From Aphidius gifuensis (Eukaryota > Arthropoda > Insecta > Hymenoptera > Braconidae), in assembly GCF_014905175.1 (NCBI RefSeq), contig NC_057788.1:4464001-4528000 (forward strand): a DNA stretch of 64,000 nucleotides. Direction: 5' to 3'. The position numbers and the translations under genes are program-made. Positions within the stretch are counted from its first letter, which is position 1. Each line of letters begins with the position of its first letter. The notes beneath the pieces were generated by a model. The model did not search any database and was not told the origin of the DNA. It worked only from the letters and a program-made list of their open reading frames with translations. Shown here piece after piece: positions 1 through 13,691 of this stretch.

Positions 1-1347
1 TGTTTTTAATAAATAAAGAAAAAATAATTTGAGTGATATAATTATGTGAATTCAAGAATAATAATAAAAAAAAAAAACTTGAATGATTTAATTATAAATA
101 AAAAATAATTAATTTCATTGCATTTAATGAAAAGTAATTTATTTTGTCAAGTATTTGCTTCTATTTATATTACTATTACTACTATTGCTCTTGGATACTC
201 TATACACACATTTATTTAACAATAATTATTTTACAAATAAATAATTATCATACGCATGCAATAAATTTATTAATTATTATTTTAATTTTCAATATGTTGT
301 TATTAATTATTTCAAATGATTTTTTTTCATTCATCTTCTGTTATATTTTTTTTACCTATTTTTTTTTTTTCATAATAATATTACGTAGATAATATTTTTA
401 AATGTATATTATTTATGTACATAATATGATAATTTAAATTGTAAAAGTGTGTAATTGAAATAGTCAAACGAAAAAAACAGCATGTAGTTTATTTATAAAA
501 AAATTTAGATATGCAAAATGTATAATAATTTAAAACGAATTAATTTATATTATCATTTGGCAAAATAAAAAATCCAAAATATTATTCAATTAGTGTAAAT
601 GTGTCTTTTTTTATTTTACTTTTGTGAGTTTATTTAAATATTTTTTTTTTAGTCTAGAAATGTCATGGAAAAAGAGTTTTATCTATAGAAAAAAATTAAC
701 TCTTTTTTTTCTAGAGTAAAAGAGTTGCATATCGTTGCCTCTCACAGCCCTTTGCTGTGAGGAGTGAGATAATTAATAAAATATTTTACAATCACAGTAC
801 AACATGGAACAGCTGCTTGTCTTTATAAATAAATAAAAATATATTTATATTAATATTTTAATTTTATTTATTATTGTTTTACAATTTTTCACATTCATGT
901 TCGAAAATAATTCCATGCATTCATTCGTTTATTAATTCTGAGCAATTTTTGTATATGTAAATTTATATTTTGAATTGAGATTAATAAACTTTAGCTAGTA
1001 ATCAATTTAATTATTTACAAAACTTGAAAAATAAAAAAAATATAAAATATAAATAATAATATAGCTATTGTAATCATAATAATGATATTTTTTTAAAATA
1101 AAAAATTGATTAATAATTCATTTATAAATTAATAATCATTGAAAAAAAAATTCATTAATAATTAATTTAAATAGTATAAATAAACAATTAAAAAAGTTGA
1201 AATTATTTAATGGCAAATTATTTTTTTTTTCTTTCTTTTTTTCATTGTTATAATTATTCTGTAGTATAAATAATAAAATTAAATTTTTGAAAACAATTAT
1301 TTATTTACTTTCTTAATGATTTTATATAAACATAATGATACTGCCAA
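1..1347. other. AT-rich intergenic DNA downstream of Set2
   Basis: I see no supportable gene here. Open frames such as 144-392 are composed of Phe/Ile/Tyr/Leu, as expected from random AT-rich DNA. The part next to 1347 should contain the Set2 3' UTR. A short GC-richer hairpin lies at 738-764 (7-bp stem, 5-base loop). Confidence 0.6.
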
Positions 1348-2646
1348 TTAATAATCTTCATCTGATGATCGTTGATATACTGGTCCAAATTTATTCATGT
1401 ATTTTCGTACAAAATCTTTGGCCTTGTGTTTAACATTTTCATTACACTGTAATTCATCAACACTTTTACAGTGTTTTAATTCTTTAGCAAGAACAAAATG
1501 TGTCAACTGTAAAAATAAATAAATTAATTAATTAATCAAACAATAAAGCTTCATTATTAAAATAGAATTATAGTTATTATTATTATTACCTTTCGTGCTA
1601 AAAATTTAAAATCATCTGTATTTGTTATTCGTCCTTGTTTACAATCACTTTGTCGATGAGGATTCAAAAATCTGACAATGACATTAGCCATATTTATTCT
1701 AAATGTATCCTTAATTTTTCTTTCAGCTGATAGTTCATTTGATTGTGCAATTGTTTGTAATTTAATAGCAGTATGTCTTGCATGTGATTTTGATTTATTA
1801 GCACGTCTATGTTTTTTAACTTTTTCATGTATATTTTCTTTAGATTTACCACGTTGTTCTTTTTGACGACGAAGTTTATCTTTTATACTTTTATATTTTT
1901 TATGATCAACACGATCTTCTTCTCTTCTTGGACTTATTATTCTTTCTTGAACAAGTCCAATACGTCTTTTTTTAGACTTTAAATTACAATTTAATAATTT
2001 TCTTGTTTTTATTTTTTTAACAATTTTAACTGTTTCTAATATATTATCATCAACAATCATATTAACATCATCATCATCATCACCACCATCACCATTATCA
2101 TTATCAAGATTATCATTATCATCATTATCAATATTATCATATGATATAATATCATCAGTATTATCATCTGAGGCACTTGATTCATCTTCACTTGATTCTG
2201 ATGTTGAACTTGAATCATCTGGTTGTACACCAATGTGAATTGGTAATGGTGGTAACCATTGTGGAATTCTTTCTTTAATATGATAATAATATATTCTACC
2301 ACGTGAATCTTTGGCATGTTTCCATTTAGGTGGAAGATCCAATACAAGAGGTACTTCTTCTTCTATTGATTGTTGTTGTTGTTGATTATTTTCAATTTTT
2401 AGTGTTAATGGTGATACTGGTAAATCTGTGATGGTTGATGGTTTATCTAATAATAATTTTGTATTTGCTGAATACGTATTGTGATGATGATGACTAGGTT
2501 GTATTGATGTATTATTAATAGCAGCACCATTTGGCCCAGAATTATTATGTAAAGTTATTAAATTATTAGTAAATGATGTTGGATATGTTGTTGGTACTGG
2601 TTGATGATTAATATTATCATAAGCTAATAAATTAGTTGAAGCATGC

Positions 2647-2681
<35 letters not shown>

Positions 2682-5600
2682 TTGCTGTTGTTGTTGGTGA
2701 TGATGTTGATGATGAGGATTATGATGATGGTGATGATGATGATGGTGATGATGAGGATGAGAATGAGGTGGTATTGATGGTGCATTAATTGGTTGTGTAT
2801 TTGTTGTCATATAAATTGAATTACATTGTGATGATGATGATTGTGTTTTTGATTGTGATGGTGTTGCTGGTGGTGGTAGTGATGATGGTGATGGTATAAT
2901 ATCACTTGTTTCTTGAACAGATTGTTTTGTTGATGAATGATGATAGGATGATTGCCATTGACCAATTGATGTATTATAATATAATGGATAACCAGTTTGT
3001 GGATCAATAGCAGCTGTTGTATGTGGATCAATACCTAATGCAACACAACGTTTTTCATGTTCTTGCCACATATTTTGTTGTTGTTTTCTTAATCTTTCTT
3101 CTTCTTCTTCTTTAGCAACTTTAAGTGCAAATAATTGTCTTCTTTCATATTTTGATAAACGTGGTATTGATACAAGATTTCCTCTTTCATCAGAATTACG
3201 TTTATCTTTATTATTACGATATAAAACATCTAAATCAGGACTATCACGACCTTTAATACCACTACCAATACCACTAGTACCACCAATACCAATACCACCA
3301 ATACCAACAACACCAATACCACCACCAATTCCAATACCATTACGTCGTTCACATTTATCACGATCTTTTGGTATTGTTGATATTAGTGTTGTTGATAATG
3401 ATGTTGGTGTTAATGATGATATATCATCTCGTCTTCCACTGTATCTATCTGTTCTTGTTCTTTCATATGATTCTCTACGTTCTTCTTTTTCAATGTCTTC
3501 TCTAATATAACCACTGTCAGCTTCACGTTCATGTTCTTTCATTTGTTCAATTCTTTCTTTTTTTGGTATTCTAAATACTTCTTTTAAATTTGACCATTTA
3601 TTTAATATACTATTTGCCAAATCAACAATCATTTGGCTTGTATTATCATTATCAATATCAATATTATCATTTATTTTATTATTAGAAACACCGTCATTTG
3701 TTGTATTTTTAATTTGATCATCATCAACATCATTTAAATTATCAACTTGCATTTGTATTTCCATATCTGATGGTAATGATGTATCAATTTTATTATCACA
3801 TTTATTAACATCATTAACATCATCAGATTTTTCTTCAATTTTATTATCATCTTCATTATTATTAATATTATTATTGCTATTACTATTATCATTATTATCA
3901 TTATTATTAGTAATTTGATTAATTGACCATTTTTGTACAACACCATATACTTTACTATCCATAAGCATTGTTTTATTTGGAACTGGCAGTGTATCTAATG
4001 TTTTTAATAATTCCAATTTAAATTGTTGTATTTGTTTTGTATTTGAATCACCAACATCCATCATATAACTCCATATTAATCTTAAACCATGATAATCAAG
4101 GAATAATCTACGACATGCTGGCTCACCATTTTGTATAACTTTTAATAAACGATTTCTATGCTCACTTTCACGACTACGTACCATTAAACGACTTAGATTT
4201 AATGTATGAGCACGATTTTTTAATCCAATTGCACAAAGTTTATCAATTTCTTCATCTAAATCTGCATCTTCAACAAATGATGTTTTAATTTCTTTCTTTT
4301 TTCTTGTTGTTGTTGTTGTTGCTTTCTTTGTTTTTGCTACTGTTGTTGCTGTAGCTGTTGTTTTTGTTTTTCTTTTTGGTTTTGTTGCTGCTGTTACTGC
4401 TGCAATTGCTGATGTTAATGTTGATTTTATTGATGATGATGATGATTTTGTAGATGATACAAGTGAAGGTGATGGAGATGGTGATGGTACAGGTGATGGT
4501 GAACGTGAAGCTACTGGTGATACTGATGGTGATGATGAAACTGATGATGATGGTGATGATGATTCTGAGCCAGATGATGATGATGATGTTGATGATGATG
4601 TTATAATAGTTTTTAAATAATCAGTATGTGCTTTATTATTTTTATTTTTATTTTTTTTATTTTTGCTTTTTTCTTCATCAGGTGTATCACCAATCCAACC
4701 ACGACAATTTGGTGCATCACAATAACATCTTTGTGCTTCTTTTCCATATCTTTGAAAATGATAATCAAATGTTATTTCTTCACCAGCCGAAATAAAACGA
4801 CGATTAAAAAATCCAATTCTCAATTCACCATTAACTGTCCATTTTTGTGTTTCTGAATTTGGATCACAACTGTGATTTATAAAACGTGATATATTACCTT
4901 TTGTTGTTGCATCAATAATTTGATCTGATTTAAGTGCCATAAAATAATAATGTTTATTTTTATCTTTTGAGTAATCTTTAGCACGTCGACGAAAATCTTT
5001 TGGATTTAGTACTTCACCAACATATTCCATGATAAATTCACCAGCTAATATATCATTTGTTGCACGTAAACCAAAACCTTTTTTTTCAGTTCTAAATACT
5101 TGACATTTTGAATATTCACATCTTTGAAAACGTTTATTTGTACATCGATCATTAACAACACATCTTGAACCACATTCAATCATCAATAATCTATTTAAGC
5201 AATCTTCACCACAACCAAGTTCACCTCTTTCAATATCTTCATCTGTTAAAAAACAATCACAAACCATTCTTTTTGTTTCTTTATTTGTAAATCTTTCAGT
5301 TAAATATAAATTTTCTTTTATTCTTTCAAATTGACGAAGTCTTTCTTGCAATTCATAATCGATCTCTTCTTCTTTTATCATTGACAATACTGTTGATGTT
5401 TTATCATCATTTGATTTAATATTATGCTGCTGCTGATGATTTTGTTGATCAACAACATTACAATTATTCTCATCAATAATATTATTATCATCATTTTTTA
5501 TAATTGAATTTTTTGCTGTATCTTCACAAGATGTTATCATAGCTGTATTATTATCAATTGATGTTAATAAAGTACCTGCAGTACCAATACTATTACTATT

Positions 5601-7943
5601 ATCAGATATTATATTGCCAAATGTTGTTGATGATTTATTGTATCCACCAATTGTACTACCACACATTTCTAATTCACTTGATCTTCGCCAACGTGATTTA
5701 ACTTTAACTGGTTTTGTTGTATCAGATTCATAACCAATTAAACTACTACTACTAGATATTGTTAATGGTGATATTGTTGTTGTTGGTATTATTTGTGTTG
5801 ATACTATTGTTGATGTTGATGTTGTAGTATTTAATAATGTAGTGTCTAATGATGTCAATTTTTTATTTTCCTTATCAGATTGTATATCAAATTGTACATC
5901 TGATAATGATGATGTTGTTGTTGATGTATTGTTATTGTAATAATTATCTTGTGATGTTGATGTTATTATTGTATCTTTTTTTTGATTATTTATAATACTA
6001 TTATTACTACCACCAGCAATACCACCACTACTACTACTACAACTTGTTATTGTTTCACGTTCTTGCATTGCTTTTGTAACATCAGCAATGGGTTTTGTAA
6101 CAAGTCCTCGACCACGTGATCTTTGTTTCATTAAACCTTGTGAACGTATTCTACTACTTCTTCTAATACCAGATGAATTTGATCCATTATCTGATCCAGT
6201 TGTATCAGTACTACCACTACGATTACGAAATTCACTACATTTTTTATCACAATCATTTTGATTTTGATGATTTTTTAATTCATTTGAATCATCAATTTTA
6301 TTATTTGATAATGTTATATCATTGCTATTATCACTTGCACTATTATTATTACTACAATATAATAATTTTGTATCATTTTCATTATTTTTATTATCCATCA
6401 TCATTGTTATTTCACTTTCACGTGATTCTTCATCATTTGTATCTTGTGGATAGTCTGAATATTCAATTGAATTTTCATTTATTTTGGCACAATCTGTTGA
6501 TATATTATTATCATCACCATCATCTGTTTTTATTTCGACAATTTCATCTGTTGTTGTTTCAACAATAATATCATCATTGTTATAAATTTCTTGAGTTATT
6601 ATTTTACTAGATGTATCATCCTCCTCATCATCATCATAATTATTATTTGGTAAAGTTTGTATTGTTGAAGAATCATGAACACCTAAATTATCAATAATCA
6701 TATTGTCATTATCAATTATATTTTTATAATCATTTAAACTACAACTACTACTATTACTACTAACAACTTTTTTATTTTTATCATTATCCTTGATATATTT
6801 TTCTGTTATTTGTGATTGACAATTTTCTTCTATTAATTGATTATCAGAATTATCAGCTACAATAATTTCATTATTAATTTTATCAATTAAATTTAATTGA
6901 GATTCATTAACAGTATTATTATCACTTTGTTTATTATTTTGTAAATAATCAATTGAATCATGATGATTATCATTGACAGTTAAACATTCAACACCTTCTT
7001 CAATAATTTCATAATCATTTGTTGTGACAACATCTTCAGTATTTGTTACCATTGTATCAATTTCATTATCAATTAATATAACAACGTTATTTTCTTGTTT
7101 ATCATCTTCTACTTCTACTTCTACTTGTTCTTCAAAATGAGATTCATCCATAACAACAACTTGCTCACAACCAATATCATTATCAATATATTGCTCACTT
7201 GCTGTATTAATATCATTATTATCATCATCATCATCATTATTAACAACAACAACATTATCAATTTCAACTTCCATTTCTTCACATACCACTGTCTCTTCTG
7301 CAACTATTTCTTCTTCAATGACATCATTACCAACGTTGACAATCTCAGCATCATTATTAGTAACAATTTCATCAGAATTATTTAAAATAACATTATCATT
7401 TGATATATTTTTTGAATCTGTATTAATTATTTCAGTTGTTTGAATTTCTGTTGGTGTTGTTTCTAAATTATCTACCAATTTATCAATAATTTTTTGACTA
7501 TCATTATTAGACGAATTTGTTAAATTATCATCAGTTTTAATAATGCTATTTTTATCATTTGATGAAATGATTTTATTTGTATTACGATTACCAGATAACC
7601 TGGGTCTTCCACGTTTTCTTGGTACTATTATTGGTACTGCTTCATCAACAACACCAACACTATCAATATTATTTGTTAATACTTGATTTGTATTTTTATT
7701 TTTTTCTATATTTTTAGTTGATTTAATATTACCTCCTAGCAATTCACCATTTTGTTTTTTATTATCAATATTCACTTCAATAGATTGTTGTTTTTGTGCA
7801 ATTTGTCTTCTTGATTTTCTTACTGGCATTGCTAAATTTGTTGAAGCAATATTTGATGATGGTATTGTTGATGTTGATCCACCATCATCACCACCACCAC
7901 CACTACTGCTATTTAAAATTTCATTTTTTTTTCTACGTCCCAT
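1348..7943 (-). CDS. Set2: Histone H3 lysine-36 methyltransferase Set2/SETD2
   Basis: Set2 trimethylates histone H3 Lys36 during elongation and binds the phosphorylated RNA polymerase II tail. Two coding exons (7943-1590 and 1506-1348) give about 2170 residues. Domains in order: an Asn/Asp/Ser-rich disordered N-terminal 890 residues; AWS domain (from about 893, MVCDCF); SET domain with the ISRFINHSCDPN and EITFDYHF motifs; post-SET cysteines (CYCDAPNCRGW) ending near 1081; a helical LEDGF/TFIIS-N-like region (about 1215-1320); a polyHis/polyGln tract; a WW domain (LPPKWKHAKDSRGRIYYY, about 1878); and a C-terminal SRI domain (about 2085-2170, LARK then LTHFVLAKELKHC across the intron). The order matches animal SETD2. 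The start MGRRKKNE is the first ATG of the long frame. Untranslated 5' exons probably end at donors 8086 and 8265. The single 6.35 kb exon and the homopolymer runs are unusual in size but in frame throughout. The family call is very secure. Confidence 0.96.
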
Positions 7944-8420
7944 TGTACATTTATCAACAATTTATACACTATTATTTTTATTTTTTTTTATATTGTTAAT
8001 TTTCTTCCTAAAAAATAAAATAATTATTGTTTATATTTAAAATAAAAATTAAATAGAAACAAAAAAATAATTATTAACAACTCACCTAATAATGATGATT
8101 TTATTTTTTTTTTAATGATTAACTTTTTTTCATTTCATCAATTAAATTATTAATAGAATTGCTTGCTCCAAATGTAATAGCTTCCAAAGTTAATTAAAAA
8201 TGTAATCTAAAATTGTATATATTTATTAATTAAATATTAAACAAATAAAATATGGTTGACTTACACTTGACAACGATTTTAAAATCAGCTTGTCTATGAA
8301 TTTTTAATAATATTATTTTTATAAATTACAACAAGCAAGATGACGATGATGGTTGCCTTGTTGTTTGTAGATAAAACTATTCAATATATACTTTTTATAT
8401 GATGTTTGACAGTTAATTTC
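7944..8420 (-). promoter_or_regulatory. Probable Set2 5' UTR exons and promoter region
   Basis: Reading the minus strand, good donor sites occur at 8086 (AG then GTGAGT-like) and 8265 (AAGT then GTAAGT). This suggests one or two non-coding 5' exons upstream of the Set2 start at 7943. No TATA box is convincing. This is inferred from splice-site appearance only. Confidence 0.35.
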
Positions 8421-11400
8421 AAGTATGTTTATTTTATAATTGTTTTTTTTTTTTATTTTTTTTTTCCACCTAGGCAATATATAAATGTTTGTGTTTCAAT
8501 TTGACTTGATTGACGCACTATCAACGTGTACCAATATTATTGTCGTAAACTATCTACCAATACCATCATATAATTTTTAGTTTAAATTTTTTTTTGTTAA
8601 ACTAATTTTTTTATCATAAAATATGAATAATTTATCAACACATGCAACAATGATAATTATGCTTGAACAAATTTATTTTTTATTTTTATATAGGTAATAA
8701 AAATAGCACCTACATAATTTTTTAGGTTACTAAATGTTTATGCTGATTACACTGATTGTTAATTAGTTTTATGATAAACATACACACCAAAAATTATCAT
8801 GATTTAATGACAAAATCATCATTATTTTGATATTTGTATACATTATTAAAAAAAATATAGGTATCAGTTACACCTGTAATAATGTTGTTGCACTATTAAC
8901 AATAAAACTTGATTTAGCTTTAATAATAATTAATGTGATACTGATTTATTAATTTAAAAATTAACTACTTAATATTATGTTGAAAAAAAAATTGTTTATA
9001 TAAAAAAAAACACTATTATTTAAATGATAAAAATTGAGTAATGGTTTTTTACATGAACAACTGTGTTGTTTCATTACATGCAATACATAGATGATGTGTA
9101 TTATTTATGTATGTATGTGTTTAGGCGCGTTCAAAAAGTCATATTTGAAATTCAAAATGGCGTCCAAAAAGAATAGAAAAAAAAAATTAATTAAATTAAA
9201 AATATTACTGTATTAATTTTGTAGATATAAATAATGGTGACGTCTATCTTAACAAAATATCAAAATATTTATAAAAGTTTCTTAAAATGCAGCATCTAAA
9301 AATTCCAGAAAACCGAGTGGATAACTTTGAACGCACCCCATGATGGTGCCTCTAGCTGAGTGAGAGAGAAAAAAAAATTTAAAAAAATATAAAAATTAAA
9401 TTATAAAATATCAATGAGTAATAAAAAAAAAGAGTTGGAGAAATTTCTAGAAAAAAAAGTTGATGGAATTTTCAGTTGGAGAAATTTCTAAGATCGAAAA
9501 ATTACTAATAATGAGGTCACTGATTGTCTTGATGAATTTATATCTCTCTCTGAAAATAATTTTCCCAATACAAGAGATTTTTTTGATCCATCAATTGTTG
9601 AAAATCCGGCTCTTTATTGTCCTGTGAATTTCAATTATTATTTCCATTTAATTACTGAGAAAAAAATTAATTACATAATGCATTTATATTTTTGGAAAAA
9701 AACATTTCTCACGTCACTGATGATCAACCAAATATCTTCACACAATACACAATTATATATTTATTATTATTTATTTATTTTTCTTCTCGATAAATTTTGT
9801 ACAATATATAATTATTTTATTTGTGTATATAGTCACGATTAATTTCTTTTTTACATGATTTTCAATAAGTGGAATCTATTTATCACGTCCTGTTCCGTCA
9901 TTCCATTAAAAATTTAAAAAAAAATAAAATACACATTGCTATCAATTGATTTCATATAAAAAATTTCTATATAAGTTGAACAATTTTTTTTTTTTTTTAT
10001 TTTTAATAATATTAATTCCAAATCTCCTCTTTATGTGCAAGTACCGTCTTGCAAACGGTTATATTTATTATTATTATTATATCTTTTTTTTTTTTTCTTT
10101 TTTTAGTTTTTTATCATCTATAATATTTAATATTATATTTTGCATTAATTTGTTATTAATCTTGCACTATTCTCACATTCATACAATTAAAATTTGTTTG
10201 TCTCTTTTTTTATTTTCATTCATTACAATTATTATTAGTAAAATTCTACATATTTTTTTTTTCTCCCAACGTTTATTCAATTGAAGACAGCCAATTATTG
10301 TTTAAATAATAATAACATGTATAATATTGAGTTTATCTTGGCCATTTTCACGTGACAAAAAAAAAAACAACAGTTAAAAAATATAAGATAATGATAAAAA
10401 TTAAGAATCCAAGTTATAATCTGTCTGAGAAAAAAAATTAAAATAAAAAATTTGTAAATGATAAAATGACTTAACAAGATAAAATTCAACTGGACAATTA
10501 TCCATTTAATTAATGCCACAATTTATGACAATCAACGACTAGTCATCCAGCCCATTTAAACGATCCAACAATTATTAATTGTTTTATGAATAATGTTATA
10601 TAATAATAATAATTCTGTTTGTAAATGAATGAGATAATTAAATACTCGTATCCCGCAGTGATTTAAATTTAATAAACAATTATTTTGTTCTTTTAAATAT
10701 TTGACAAAATCAAATTAAAACTTATATCAAATAAATAAATCATATTAAATTTTTATAATATATATTTGTTTTTTTTTTATTTATTGTTAGTTATTTTTAT
10801 GTGGTAAAATAATTTCATTACGATATGCATTTATTCAATAATAAAAAAAAATTATATTTTATTTTCTCATTTATACCAATGAATTAATAATCTTATTTTT
10901 ATTTGTTTTTTTTTTTTTTTTTCAATTCGCTGATTGTGGCATATAAGAAATTAAAAAAAAAAATTATTTCAATTGTTATTTCAATATTATATATATTTAT
11001 ATATAAAAAAAAAACAAAAAAAAAATCAAAATATATATTTTTATATATATTTGGCCACGTGGAAGCCAGGCGAGAGTCTTTCCGTTAATTTTTAATTTTA
11101 TTTTTTATTATTTTTTTTTTATGAGCTTGTATTTAAATATAATAATAATAATAATATTATAATAATTTTGTTATTATTTTTCATCTTTTCAAGACAAACG
11201 TCAATTCACTAAAATATTATTATTATTATCATTGTTTTCTTTTTATTTTTAATTTATTAATTTTTAAAAAAAATTACGTTCATCTCCAGATAACTGGAAA
11301 AATTTTAAATATTTTTTTTCTCTATCTAGCTTTTTTTTTTTTGTTTAAATTTATTATTATTTTTTCTCACTCTGTGGAATATTATTTTGAATATTTGTCT

Positions 11401-11485
11401 AGATGCAGATGATGATGTTTATGTATTTTTTGTATATTTTTCGTTTTTAATATTGTTTTTTAATTAATATAATAATTATTAATTT
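8421..11485. other. AT-rich intergenic region between Set2 and CTDSPL
   Basis: No gene can be supported. It contains a small inverted-repeat element (9124-9338), an open stretch around 9490-9842 that looks partly coding but lacks any recognisable domain, and long A/T homopolymers. The part from 11485 down to roughly 11000 is probably the CTDSPL 3' UTR. Confidence 0.5.
9124..9338. mobile_element. MITE-like inverted-repeat element
   Basis: The left end reads GGCGCGTTCAAA and the right end, on the opposite strand, GGTGCGTTCAAA, one mismatch in 12. The ends enclose about 215 bp with no coding capacity and stand out in base composition from the AT-rich surroundings. I could not identify a clear target-site duplication, so the superfamily is left open. 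Confidence 0.45.
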
Positions 11486-11626
11486 TTAGCTGGTTGTTGG
11501 TATATCCGTGTGTTGAATATCACGAAATGATGATAATTGTACAATTTGAATAAAACCATTGAGAGCCCTCCTCAAGGTGCGGCGTGATGTAACGAGGCTG
11601 ACCGCGAGGCCAGGCTCCCAACAGTG
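11486..11626 (-). other. In-frame extension after the CTDSPL stop (possible readthrough)
   Basis: Directly after the CTDSPL TAG (11629-11627) the same frame stays open for 46 codons, ending in TAA at 11488-11486. The first 70 or so bases are strikingly GC-rich against an AT-rich background. The predicted extension begins HCWEPGLAVS and is Arg-rich (TSRRTLRRAL). The base after the stop is C, the context known to favour readthrough in insects. It could instead be a structured 3' UTR element. Confidence 0.45.
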
Positions 11627-13387
11627 CTAGGAAGCACCAATTGAACCACCACCACCAGGACTTGAATTATTTTGTATACCACTTGGTACAACTTGATTGT
11701 ACGGATGATTACTGTTGCAAAGAACATTATATATATTCTCTACGTTACTTAATTTTTCAAAAAATGGTATTAAATCAAGAAGTTCAGAGTCTGTCATGTC
11801 ATCAAACCACGAAGCAACAGGAACCTGTTGAAATCAACAAAAATAAACAAATATAAATAACCCCAATATTTCTATAAATTAATTAACTAATTTTTTATCA
11901 ATAAATCATCAAGGTCAGATAAATATATACATATGATTTTTTTTTATTTAGAAAAATAGATAAAAAGAAGGAAAAAAAAAAAAAAGTAAAGAAAAGAAAA
12001 TAAATAATAATAAAAGCGGGTTAAAATTACAAGGTAATTTATTTACACTCATCAATACTTTAATTTCAGACTCGATATAGTTGACGCTTTGTTATTTTTT
12101 TATTTTTTTTTTTTCTGCATCCCATGTGCATCAAGTATTGATTCTCTATGGTATGACCATGAAGGTGTGATAATGTCAAGGGAAATGTATGTACATATAA
12201 TATATATACTTTGAAAAATAAAATGCCAATGATAAATTGATAAAATAAAATTTATGCAAGAATTTAATTTGAAAAATTAAATAATAATATAAATTACCGC
12301 ATTGTCAGGATGAAATATATAACTAGCTGGACTATTGTCAACGATGATTATTTGTTGAAGATCTCTACCAAGTTTATTTAAATCCTTGACATAATTTCCT
12401 CTATGAAATACGCAAGATTCTCGGAATAATCTAGCTCGAAATACTCCCCATCTATCAAGAAGATCAGCCACTGGATCAGCATACTAAAAATAATAATAAA
12501 TAAATGAATGAATAATGAATGATGATGATGATAGTTTAATTAAATTATTTAAAACAAACCTTAGCTAAACTTGCTGTAAATAATACACACTCGTATAATT
12601 CACCCATTCGCTGTAAAAACTCATCAACATAAGGCCTCTTTAAAACATATACTTGATGTATTTGACCATCAATTTCAACAGGTACAACAAAATCAGCATT
12701 ATTTATTGGTTTAAATGAACTGTGAACAAGTGTTTCATCCAAATCAATAACCATACATTTTTTATGCATATCCTGATGTTTAACTGGTGGTAATAAAAAA
12801 TGAGGTGAACCAGGAGGTGGTGTTGCACGACTGTCAAATTGTAATGAACTTGCTTTTGAACTTTTTGAACTATTACCACCTCGTCCTTTTCCAAGACAAC
12901 ACAACAACGAACGTAATAATCCACGTCCCCTGGGTTTTTTATTACCACTTGATGATTGTCCATTGCTACTAGCTGCTTCATTGTCCTTGGGTAATTGTGC
13001 TGTAATTTAATATTTTTAAATATTAAAATAGATATATATTATTAACATCATCTATGCTTGAATAGTGACATTGATATTATTTTTCAAATAATAATAATAA
13101 TGATACTCCATTCACTTGGTTAAATAAAAATAATAATTAACAAAAAGAAAAAATAGCTACAATGGAATTTATATAATGTCACCACAGTAGCAGCAACAAT
13201 AAATAAAAATTTAACTAGGATAAAAAATACAGAAATTATATCATACAATGATGAGTTAAATAAGACATGTTATTATTATTATTCAATATAGAGTAAAAAA
13301 AATAATCATGAGGGGGTCAACACGCGAGGTGAAACTAGGCGAGGTAAAATACACGATGATTAATCCCCTCTCCAATCAATTTTCAAT

Positions 13388-13424
<37 letters not shown>

Positions 13425-13691
13425 ATATTACATATTATAACCGCCAATCTTACTCCTCCCCATAAAAAAAAACTGCTGTAACAGGTGTAGACAGACAGAC
13501 ACACCACTGTGCTCAATTTGATTTTTATTTTTTATATATAAAAATATTCATAAACATAAATGATAATGATAATGATGATGTACCTATAATTTAAAAAAAA
13601 AATGAGCATATAAGGATATACCTTTTTCGTTATTGTAATGTCCTAGCTCGTCATCTCTCGAGACTTGGGTGATAATGGACGATGCGTCCAT
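11627..13691 (-). CDS. CTDSPL: CTD small phosphatase-like protein (SCP family)
   Basis: SCP phosphatases remove phosphate from Ser5 of the RNA polymerase II C-terminal repeat and from SMADs, and silence neuronal genes with REST. Four coding exons (13691-13622, 12999-12560, 12483-12298, 11824-11627) give 297 residues. The start MDASSIITQV matches the vertebrate family start (MDGPAIITQV). A di-cysteine LLCCLG near residue 50 resembles a palmitoylation site. The HAD catalytic motif DLDETLVHS lies near residue 106, followed by the conserved VPVEIDGQIHQVYVLKRPYV, the SLAKYADPVADLLD region and VDNSPASYIFHPDNAVPV. The core is nearly identical to the human protein. The C-terminus after residue 280 is Gly/Ser/Asn-rich, and the TAG stop is followed by an open frame annotated separately. 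The first intron (12.0-13.6 kb side) contains a (TCA)n repeat. Confidence 0.95.
13388..13421. repeat. (ATC)n microsatellite
   Basis: About eleven consecutive ATC triplets lie in the first intron of CTDSPL. Confidence 0.9.

Noticed and set aside
144..392. Open frame of 82 codons
   Set aside because: Composed almost only of Phe, Ile, Leu and Tyr from T-rich DNA, with no domain, and it resembles dozens of random frames here.
6173..6568. 131-codon frame on the plus strand
   Set aside because: It is the antisense of the low-complexity part of Set2; the open frame is a shadow of the AAT/GAT codon bias.
9490..9842. Coding-like stretch (reads NEVTDCLDEFISLSEN in one frame)
   Set aside because: No start context, no splice partners and no recognisable domain; it could be a decayed element or chance. 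Kept out of the gene list.
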